A stretch of DNA of 15,036 bases from an uncultured Clostridia bacterium (GTDB lineage Bacteria; Bacillota; Clostridia; Christensenellales; Pumilibacteraceae): NCBI GenBank assembly GCA_934229275.1, contig CAKQDN010000038.1, forward strand, positions 1-15,036. The letters run 5' to 3'. Positions within the stretch are counted from its first letter, which is position 1. Each line of letters opens with the position of its first letter. The notes beneath the pieces are model-generated. The model was given only the letters and a program-made list of their open reading frames with translations, made no database searches and was not told where the DNA came from. The translations under genes were made by a program, and so were the position numbers. Positions 1-5,525 of the stretch are shown here, piece after piece.

Positions 1-70
1 TCCTTATATAGCGTTCTTCGGTCGCAAACAATTCCCATTATGATAGTTGAATTATATATTTGATTTTAAT
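1..70. other. Left window edge, possible 5' end of a further minus-strand gene
   Basis: No complete gene is visible. On the minus strand an ATG at 38-36 opens a frame running off the window and reading MGIVCDRRTLYK. This resembles the recognition-helix end of the winged HTH in WYL-domain regulators (a YGI-x-DRRT-x-Y-like pattern). However, no Shine-Dalgarno precedes the ATG and the upstream half of such an HTH is absent, so it may be a remnant or chance. The rest is AT-rich sequence just past a terminator. Confidence 0.2.
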
Positions 71-106
71 AAAAAAAGAGGCTATGCGGCTTTTTGACGC
101 ATAACC
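71..106 (-). terminator. Rho-independent terminator, minus strand
   Basis: Read on the minus strand, GGTTATGCG pairs with CGCATAGCC (9 bp, one G-U) around a 9-nt loop, and a U-rich run (TCTTTTTTT) follows at 79-71. This is the classical intrinsic terminator layout and would stop transcription coming from the acetyltransferase side. It is the second U-tract hairpin in series after the one at 158-208. Confidence 0.7.
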
Positions 107-117
107 AAAATTCACAC

Positions 118-141
118 ATAACCGCAATAAAATGCGGCTAT
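118..141. repeat. Small hairpin between two terminators
   Basis: ATAACCGCA (118-126) and TGCGGCTAT (133-141) form a 9-bp stem around a 6-nt loop. The stem has one G-U on the minus strand and one A-C mismatch on the plus strand. On the plus strand a short T-run follows; on the minus strand none does. Its arms share words with the neighbouring terminator: CATAACC occurs at 100-106 and 117-123, and GCGGCT at 86-91 and 134-139. Alternative pairings between the two hairpins are therefore possible. Confidence 0.4.
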
Positions 142-157
142 TTTTATGCCGGAAAAC

Positions 158-208
158 AAAAAAACTTTCTAATCCAAACCCTTTGACGGGGGTTCAAATT
201 AGAAAGTT
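158..208 (-). terminator. Long 19-bp stem terminator, minus strand
   Basis: On the minus strand AACTTTCTAAT (208-198) pairs perfectly with ATTAGAAAGTT (173-163). The inner TTGAACCC/GGGTTTGG extends this to 19 bp through three G-U wobbles, with an 8-nt loop (CCGTCAAA) and a following run of U (164-158). The wobbles work only in the minus-strand transcript, and no U-tract follows on the plus strand, so the structure appears to act on minus-strand RNA. It is the first clear terminator downstream of the acetyltransferase remnant. Confidence 0.75.
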
Positions 209-327
209 CTTGGCGGCACGAGTGCAAGTCAGATTGAACTATTGTCATACAAAACTCTTGCCGTCTGTGTTAGAATGTTTTAATTTATGATAAGCAAATT
301 GTCAGATGCTGCGCAATAAAACGATTA
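209..327. other. Non-coding stretch, nothing recognised
   Basis: Between the long terminator hairpin and the short 40-codon open frame I see no convincing gene, RNA or repeat. A minus-strand ATG frame starting near 262 stays open through the terminator into about position 147, but it has no recognisable content and is probably accidental. Confidence 0.4.
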
Positions 328-450
328 TCAGTATTCGATACTGTTTTCGTCGAGAAGGAAGTCGTAAATGCTCATTGTAACAATACCGTTTTCGTCGCGT
401 TTGCGTTTTATATCGTCTTTTAAATTGAAATTTATTATTGCATTACTTTT
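328..450 (-). other. Short open remnant of unknown origin (40 codons)
   Basis: A minus-strand frame is open for 40 codons from just after a TGA at 453-451 to its own TGA at 330-328. It contains the protein-like stretch DDIKRKRDENGIVTMSIYDF followed by LLDENSIEY. The frame overlaps the end of the acetyltransferase. The only ATG (375-373) would give 15 residues and has no Shine-Dalgarno. The charged, non-repetitive composition looks like the C-terminal tail of a former gene rather than random sequence, but I do not recognise the family. Confidence 0.25.
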
Positions 451-941
451 TCAAATCGAAAAAAGTAATCTCCGCCTACCATATCGTCCGGAATTTTTGA
501 ATCCTTATGTTTTGGATTGAAAAATTCGACAGCATGAAATCCCAAACGATTAATATAAAAGTGGATATTTCTTTTTTCAAAATAGGGTGTAAAAATTTCC
601 CAAACTTTCGTGTTTTGGTACAACCGTTCAATCTCGTTCCAAATTTTTTGTCCGACTCCATTACTCTGTATTCCGCATTTAACATATAAAAAATCAAGAT
701 GATTATGCTGCGTATCTTCGTTTATAACTACGATAGCGCCACCGGATATTTTTCCGTTCACTACCGCCTTATAAGCTACTGCGCCTTTTTTGGACAAAGA
801 TTCATCGATATCTTTTTACGATAATATTTCAACATCTAAATTATTGAATGTTTCCATAGCACCTTGCTGAAAAGCTTCCTGCATATCTTCCTTAAACGTA
901 GCGATATCTTCCTTTTCAATAGGCAGAAGAACAAACTCCAT
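435..941 (-). pseudogene. GNAT family N-acetyltransferase, interrupted by an in-frame TAA
   Basis: The frame starts at ATG 941-939 with a GGAG site 10 nt upstream and its own promoter. It runs 41 codons (MEFVLLPIEKEDIATFKEDM...), meets TAA at 818-816, then continues in the same frame for 126 residues to TAA at 437-435. Ignoring the internal stop gives 167 residues, matching the usual ~170-residue size of this GNAT group. After the stop come the typical core LDFLYVKCGIQSNGVGQKIW (acetyl-CoA-binding QxxGxG motif) and FEKRNIHFYINRLGFHAVEFF-like substrate-side sequence. From memory of the family, an acidic residue usually stands at the stop position, so GAA or GAG to TAA is the likely lesion. A restart at TTG 797-795 has no Shine-Dalgarno and would lack the N-terminal strand and helix. 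TAA also ends several intact genes here, so recoding is unlikely. The substrate is unknown. A sequencing error cannot be excluded. Confidence 0.8.
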
Positions 942-975
942 TTTTTATTATCTCCGTTAAATTACTCGTACAATC

Positions 976-1004
976 ATTATAGCAAATTCAAATCAAAAGT
1001 GCAA
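976..1004 (-). promoter_or_regulatory. Sigma-70-type promoter of the acetyltransferase
   Basis: On the minus strand TTGCAC (1004-999) and a perfect TATAAT (981-976) are separated by exactly 17 nt. Transcription would start near 969 and give a ~28-nt leader containing GGAG (955-952) before the ATG at 941. The -10 box contains the stop codon of the truncated rhamnulokinase frame, so the promoter was brought in with the acetyltransferase at the rhaB break. Confidence 0.75.
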
Positions 1005-1201
1005 TGACTTCGAGCTTTCCCAAAATCATTTTTTACGTTTTCAAAAAGGGTTTTTGTATCCCATACCAAATGATTGTTTTGCTTTTTTATTCCGTTTGGG
1101 AAACGGTACACTTCTTCCGTTTTGATTACGTTATTTTCGAGCCAACCGACGATATGTCGTCCGCTTGATGCTCCGATGTCTATTGCTAAATAATAGGTCA
1201 T
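977..1201 (-). pseudogene. rhaB: Rhamnulokinase, N-terminal fragment only
   Basis: Rhamnulokinase phosphorylates L-rhamnulose to L-rhamnulose-1-phosphate, the second step of rhamnose catabolism. The 74-residue frame opens with the FGGY-kinase phosphate-binding motif IDIGASSGR (residues 7-15), followed by VYRFPNGI and HLVWDTKTLFENVKN, all typical of RhaB N-termini. After about residue 62 (position ~1016) similarity stops, and the last dozen residues are simply translation of the acetyltransferase promoter. Full-length RhaB is about 470-490 residues, so some 400 residues, including most of the active site, are missing. The start is only 2 nt after the mgsA stop, pointing to coupled translation; its own Shine-Dalgarno is weak (GGAA). 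The fragment cannot be an active kinase. An intact copy might exist elsewhere, or the junction could be an assembly artefact. Confidence 0.85.
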
Positions 1202-1203
1202 AT

Positions 1204-1581
1204 TTATATAAGTTCCGAGTGTATTACAAAGTCTGCTGTTGATTTCGTTGTTGCAATGGGTATATCATAAACCGTTGCAATTCTCATAAGTGCTTTAACG
1301 TCGGGATCGTGCGGCTGTGCTTGCAACGGATCCCAAAAGAAAATTACAATATCTATCTTCTTTTCGGCTATCTTTGCACCGATTTGTTGATCGCCGCCCA
1401 TAGGATCCGACATATACGCTTTCACTTTTAAATCGGTTGCTTCCGATATAAGTTTTGCCGTATGTCCTGTCCCGCAAAGTTCAAAGGCACTTAATTTTTC
1501 TTTATTCTTTATAGCCCAATTTACGATGTCGGGTTTTTTATTATCGTGAGCTATTAAGGCGATTACTTTTTTGTTTTTCAT
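1204..1581 (-). CDS. mgsA: Methylglyoxal synthase
   Basis: Converts dihydroxyacetone phosphate to methylglyoxal and phosphate in the cytoplasm, bypassing lower glycolysis. The 125 residues match the short Firmicutes form end to end: ALIAHDNKK (8-16), the catalytic-Asp motif GGDQQIGA (62-69, D64) and DPLQAQPHDPDV (84-95, with H91 and D94). One deviation is GTGHTAKLI (37-45), where the family usually has GTGTTGKLI; the changed residues lie in the phosphate-binding loop. The gene follows the surface-protein gene by 52 nt, which hold a perfect 12-bp inverted repeat, and no Shine-Dalgarno is seen before the ATG. It is coupled to rhaB. Rhamnulose-1-phosphate cleavage yields DHAP and lactaldehyde, so a DHAP-consuming enzyme beside rhaB makes metabolic sense; this role is inferred. 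Confidence 0.96.
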   Translation of the reverse strand: MKNKKVIALIAHDNKKPDIVNWAIKNKEKLSAFELCGTGHTAKLISEATDLKVKAYMSDPMGGDQQIGAKIAEKKIDIVIFFWDPLQAQPHDPDVKALMRIATVYDIPIATTKSTADFVIHSELI

Positions 1582-1595
1582 ATATAAATTTAACT

Positions 1596-1625
1596 CTGCA
1601 TACGGGCATTTCTGCCCGTATGCAG
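1596..1625. repeat. Perfect 12-bp inverted repeat between surface gene and mgsA
   Basis: CTGCATACGGGC (1596-1607) and GCCCGTATGCAG (1614-1625) are exact inverse complements around a 6-nt loop. On the minus strand the hairpin begins 8 nt after the stop codon of the surface-protein gene and ends 14 nt before the mgsA ATG, but it is followed by AGTTAAATTTATAT rather than a U-run. The U-rich run (TTTTCCTTTT) is on the plus-strand side. It may be a partial terminator or 3' stabiliser that sets mgsA-rhaB expression, or a protein site. Confidence 0.75.
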
Positions 1626-1633
1626 TTTTCCTT

Positions 1634-4588
1634 TTACGCTACCGTTTTAGGTGTAGGTAATTGACCTGCCGTATAAGTCCAACCTTCGCCGAGCGTGGTT
1701 TTAAAAGCTTCCCCGTGCAAATCACTTTCTTGCGCTACCGTTACCGTTCCATTCGTATCTGCTTCCGCTGCCGCTCCTCTTACTTTTACGCAGTTGAACG
1801 CCCCGAAGAAATTACTTGTAACCCCGTCTGCATTTGTAAACGACGATACGTCCGCACCAAGACCTTGCGCATATCCTTTTACTTCCGCATCATAAAGCGC
1901 ATACTTTCCGATAGTCTGTAAATTGCTTTCTGTAGCATTGTTTTTGGTAAAAGTGGACATATCGATACAGTTATTTACTCTGCAACCGTTCTGAATACCG
2001 AAGTAAGCATAACCCATTACTCCGTAAAGCGTATCGTTTGCACCGAGTATTCCGCCTACCGTAAATATCTGACCTTCGACAGCCGCAGAATTATTATCGG
2101 TGTAGTTCATCGTTGCTTTTGCTAAACAGTTATTGATGTAACCGTAACGCTGTAAGCCCGAAAGTCCGCCCATATAAACGTCTGCTTCACCTACCGCTTT
2201 CGTGTAATTATAGGTCAAATTGCCATCATACACAACGCCCTCCAAATACGTCGAACTTGCCATTGCACCGCCGAGATAAACGTTTACGGGAACGTTCTCC
2301 GCAACCGTAGCACGGCTGTCGTTAAGCGTATAAGTAATATTCGCGCCTGCTTTACAGTTCTTTAACCAAGCATATCCCTCGCCTACAAGTCCGCCGATAT
2401 AGTTGGCTTCATAAGACTTGCCGTCAAGTATCTTATCAGTCGCAGTCGTTACGTTTATCGTGGCATTGATAACGTTACAGTTTTTAGCGTTACCGCCCCA
2501 ATGTCCCGCAAATAATCCCGCAACCGCAACATACCAAACGTTTTTAGTGGATACGTTTATCGTTGCATTTGACACCGTGCAGTTTTCAAACAACGTATCT
2601 GTACCCTGTACAAAAGCCGCAAGTACGGAAACATAGGCGTGATTATCGGCTTCGTAATTCGTAATCGTTACGGTTGCTCCGTCGATAGTAAGATTTTTAA
2701 CCGTACAATTTACGGCGCTTGCAAATAACGCCGTAGTTCCGTTCGCGCTGCCCTCAGTTTGCACAACTGCATTGTCTGCAAACGTAAGCGTATTAAGCTG
2801 TAATCCCGTTATCTTATGCCCGTTACCGTCCAAAGTTCCCCTGAACGAATACAGCCACCAAGTAGGCTGATAGAACTCATAATTTGCATAATACAAGCCG
2901 ACGGGCGTCCATTCTTCCGTAAGAGTAATATCCGCGGTCAGTTTATACCAACCCGTTAAATCGTTTGCCATTTCTTTAAGTTGCGCCGCCGTAGAAATTT
3001 CCTTTACCTCTACCCAACGGGCGAACAAAGTCGTATCTTCCGTAATTTCCGTTACGTCGTTTTTCAAATGTGCAGGCGGGGTATTATACGCCGTTTCCAA
3101 CTTCGTGCCGAACAAATACTCCTTATCGGAAGCTCCGTTCGTAAGCGTGGGATTTTGAACCGTGTACCAACCTGCAAATTTGTATCCTTCTCTCGTAGGA
3201 ACAGTCGGCGCAGTTGCAACGTATTCTTTGTTTACGTCGTTGATTTTAATTGTTTTTGTTTCCGTTGTTCCTCCCGCAGGTGCGTCCGTATAGTTCAAAT
3301 CATATGTAACGGTATAATGCTTTTCTACTACAACCGCCGAATCAAAATCAAACGTAGTATCACCGACAGGCGAAGGTAAATTAAATAAAATACTTGCGCT
3401 GTATTCATGCGTAGCAATATTCACATTAAGCGTATATGTTTCTTCCGCAAGCACATTTGCTTCATCGCCTGTTACGGTAAGAACAATGTTATATGTGGTT
3501 GTATTCATCTCCCATGTTCCGCTTGCCGTTGGCGTATACGTATCGCCAAAGTAACAAATAGACACGCTCCAAGTTTTATCTTCGTAAAGCTCGATTTTTG
3601 CTTTTTGTGAGCCGTTATCTGCGTTAAGCGTTTTAGATACTACTTTTTGCGGCGGAGCTTCCACTTCTTGTTCAAAAGCAAAGTCCAAAGCAGTACCGCC
3701 GATTGTCGGCACGGAATCCGGTATTGTTATCGCTATCGTTTTGCTGTATTTCTGTGTTTCATAATTTATATCAAGGTCATAAGAATCTTCTGCAAGCATA
3801 TTTGCTTCATCGTTCTCTACAACAAGAGTTATGCCGTATGTTTGCGTATTCATAGACCATCTGCCGTCTGCCGAAGGTGTATAAGAATCGCCGTAATAAC
3901 ACATAGAAAGCGTCCAAGTGTTATCATTTTTAAGTTCTATTTTAGCTTTTAATGTTGCCGTTTCAGCAGTTAAAGTTGCCTGAACTGTCGCTTCGCCTTG
4001 ACCCGGCATATCTTCGCCGCACTTATCGCACTTACCGTCAGCGGGGTTTACGTCAACGTGTTCGGTGCAAGGCGGCGTCGGAGTAGAATTTTCGCCTACC
4101 TTATCCGTCTTGGGATTCAGCGTGAATACGGTATCCGAAGCGCTGGGCAAATTAACGCTTATTTTAAAAACTCCATTCGACAGCGTGTATGTTTTAGGTT
4201 GACCGCTCGTTGCACCACGCAAAGACGTATCGTCGTTATCCCACGAAGCCGTAAGTGTCAGTTCGGTTTCATCCGAATTCATTTCCCACTTACCCGAGAG
4301 CCAAGATTGCCATTCTCCTTCATTCTTCACCTTTACATTGAAGACATAGCCATAAAGTTTCCCCTCTTCCTTTTGTTCGGGTTCGGCAATATAATCGAAT
4401 GTCATATATGCGCTGCCAAAGCCTGTCCAAAACGACTCTGACTTCGTCTGATAAATAGTGCTGTCACCGGCCGAAGGCGGTGTTTCGGGTTTTCTTGTCA
4501 ATAATACAGCCAGCGTAACGCTTACGGCTATTGCGATTGCAACCACGATTGACAATACAATGATTAAGGTTTTCTTTTTCTTTGTCAT
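1634..4588 (-). CDS. Membrane-anchored surface protein with InlB B-repeat and beta-helix
   Basis: The start is taken as ATG 4588-4586 because GGAGG lies 5 nt upstream; a TTG four codons earlier overlaps that site. The protein has 984 residues. It begins with a Lys cluster and one hydrophobic segment (about 8-30), with neither a lipobox nor a signal-peptidase-like AxA, so it is probably a signal anchor facing outwards. Residues ~46-158, 203-310 and 317-421 appear to be three related beta-rich modules; the last two are clear repeats (AKIEL...TW...CY-GD-YTP). A CTEHVDVNPADGKCDKCG linker lies at 174-191. Residues ~425-525 form an InlB B-repeat (PTREGYKFAGWY ... TLFARW). From ~530 to the end there is a GLUG-like parallel beta-helix (FRGTLDGNGHKITGL, repeated GGL-G and NC-V turns). 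No LPxTG is present. The genomic context suggests glycoside or host-surface binding. Beta-helices also occur in polysaccharide lyases, but I see no catalytic motif. Confidence 0.85.
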   Translation of the reverse strand: MTKKKKTLIIVLSIVVAIAIAVSVTLAVLLTRKPETPPSAGDSTIYQTKSESFWTGFGSAYMTFDYIAEPEQKEEGKLYGYVFNVKVKNEGEWQSWLSGKWEMNSDETELTLTASWDNDDTSLRGATSGQPKTYTLSNGVFKISVNLPSASDTVFTLNPKTDKVGENSTPTPPCTEHVDVNPADGKCDKCGEDMPGQGEATVQATLTAETATLKAKIELKNDNTWTLSMCYYGDSYTPSADGRWSMNTQTYGITLVVENDEANMLAEDSYDLDINYETQKYSKTIAITIPDSVPTIGGTALDFAFEQEVEAPPQKVVSKTLNADNGSQKAKIELYEDKTWSVSICYFGDTYTPTASGTWEMNTTTYNIVLTVTGDEANVLAEETYTLNVNIATHEYSASILFNLPSPVGDTTFDFDSAVVVEKHYTVTYDLNYTDAPAGGTTETKTIKINDVNKEYVATAPTVPTREGYKFAGWYTVQNPTLTNGASDKEYLFGTKLETAYNTPPAHLKNDVTEITEDTTLFARWVEVKEISTAAQLKEMANDLTGWYKLTADITLTEEWTPVGLYYANYEFYQPTWWLYSFRGTLDGNGHKITGLQLNTLTFADNAVVQTEGSANGTTALFASAVNCTVKNLTIDGATVTITNYEADNHAYVSVLAAFVQGTDTLFENCTVSNATINVSTKNVWYVAVAGLFAGHWGGNAKNCNVINATINVTTATDKILDGKSYEANYIGGLVGEGYAWLKNCKAGANITYTLNDSRATVAENVPVNVYLGGAMASSTYLEGVVYDGNLTYNYTKAVGEADVYMGGLSGLQRYGYINNCLAKATMNYTDNNSAAVEGQIFTVGGILGANDTLYGVMGYAYFGIQNGCRVNNCIDMSTFTKNNATESNLQTIGKYALYDAEVKGYAQGLGADVSSFTNADGVTSNFFGAFNCVKVRGAAAEADTNGTVTVAQESDLHGEAFKTTLGEGWTYTAGQLPTPKTVA
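3326..3982 (-). repeat. Tandem ~105-residue module repeat inside the surface protein
   Basis: Two consecutive modules (residues ~203-310 and ~317-421) share AKIEL, TW-LS/SVS, CYxGDxYTP, the GRW/GTWEMNT turn, YxIxL-V, DEAN-LAE and a final DFDF-like strand. They are similar as proteins but not identical in DNA, so the duplication is old. The N-terminal module (~46-158) has the same W-LSGKWEMNSDETELTLTA pattern and may be a third, diverged copy. The beta-strand layout suggests a small barrel or lipocalin-like fold; that is inference. Confidence 0.7.
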
Positions 4589-4637
4589 GTTTTCCTCCAA
4601 AATTTTATTTTTTATGACGGCGGATTTAATTCCGTTA

Positions 4638-5525
4638 TCACTGATTTAAGTATTTATCGATAAACGATTTTGCATTTTTAAGCGCTCTTTTCGCTTCGGG
4701 CAACACGGGTATTACCTGAAAAGCGTGCATCTTTTTGTGATAAACGTCAAATTGACTTGTAACGTTTAACGTTTGCAGTTTTTTATAAAACTCCAACGAA
4801 TCATCGTACAGGTATTCGCTATCCGATACGGCGATATAAATCGGCGGAAAACCCGTAAAATCACCGTAGAGCGGAGCAGCGTACGGATTGGTTTCGTTTT
4901 CCGAGGTTTTGAGATACGTCGTTTTTACTTCTTCCAAAAACGTAATGTCTAACATACAATCCGTTTTTGCATTGTTTTTGTAAGAAGGAAATATTCGGGT
5001 GTATTGCAGCGTAGGCGAAAACACAACGATACAAGCAGGAAGCTCTATTCCTTGCGCTTTTGCTTGCAAAGCTACGGACAGCACGAGATTGCCGCCAGCG
5101 CTTTCGCCTATTAGACAAATATTTTTTGCTCCGTATTTTTCAACAAGCATTTTATAAGCTTTCAGGCAGTCTTCCGCACCAAAAGGAAAAGCGTATTCCG
5201 GCGCAAGACGGTAATCTATACTATAAACGTTGTAACCGAGCTTCTTTGCCGTATATCCCGTAAAAGCCCTTCTTGCCGCAGGCGATCCGCCTACAAAACC
5301 GCCTCCGTGAATATACATTAAAACCTTATCTTCGGGATTATTTCCTTTTGAAAGATACTCTCCGTTAACTCCGTCGTTTGCGATTTGCTCTACTTTTACG
5401 TTTTTCGGAGCACGGGACTGTATTTCCTGCTCGCGTCTTAAAACATAATCGGGCGGATTGTTTTTATCGAATTCTTTTTTGCCCTTTTTTATTATGTTAT
5501 AGACAATGAAATGTATCAAACTCAT
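4638..5525 (-). CDS. Alpha/beta hydrolase, HSL-type esterase
   Basis: A 295-residue cytoplasmic carboxylesterase of the alpha/beta-hydrolase_3 (hormone-sensitive-lipase-like) family. Visible motifs are the oxyanion-hole HGGGF (73-77), DYRLAPE (104-110), the nucleophile elbow GESAGG (140-145, Ser142), an acid region SDSEYLYDD (234-242, Asp235 or Glu237) and His267 in MHAF. There is no signal peptide. The ATG overlaps the stop of the rhamnosidase gene by 4 nt (ATGA), so the two are translationally coupled and likely act on the same compound. In this setting it may remove acetyl or other acyl groups from a glycoside before or after rhamnose removal. The family is very broad, so the substrate is a guess. 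Confidence 0.9.
   Translation of the reverse strand: MSLIHFIVYNIIKKGKKEFDKNNPPDYVLRREQEIQSRAPKNVKVEQIANDGVNGEYLSKGNNPEDKVLMYIHGGGFVGGSPAARRAFTGYTAKKLGYNVYSIDYRLAPEYAFPFGAEDCLKAYKMLVEKYGAKNICLIGESAGGNLVLSVALQAKAQGIELPACIVVFSPTLQYTRIFPSYKNNAKTDCMLDITFLEEVKTTYLKTSENETNPYAAPLYGDFTGFPPIYIAVSDSEYLYDDSLEFYKKLQTLNVTSQFDVYHKKMHAFQVIPVLPEAKRALKNAKSFIDKYLNQ

Noticed and set aside
180..210. tRNA-like T-arm (GACGGGGGTTCAAATT) on the plus strand
   Set aside because: It is explained by the loop and one arm of the 19-bp terminator hairpin; no acceptor, D or anticodon arms and no CCA nearby.
435..797. Acetyltransferase starting at TTG 797
   Set aside because: No Shine-Dalgarno, missing the N-terminal strand and helix; the same frame continues upstream through a TAA to a well-formed ATG at 941.
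735..941. Stop-codon reassignment as explanation of the internal TAA
   Set aside because: TAA also terminates the first GH3, surface protein and mgsA genes at the expected family lengths.
2981..4441. Plus-strand open frames of 67-147 codons antisense to the surface-protein gene
   Set aside because: They are Arg/Cys/Phe/Ile-rich shadows of the beta-rich gene on the other strand, without ribosome sites or recognisable motifs.
4589..4600. TTG start four codons upstream for the surface protein
   Set aside because: Those codons are the GGAGG ribosome site of the ATG at 4588.
4589..4637. Terminator between esterase and surface-protein genes
   Set aside because: Only a 4-bp CGGA/TCCG stem is present and no U-run follows on the minus strand, so read-through is more likely.
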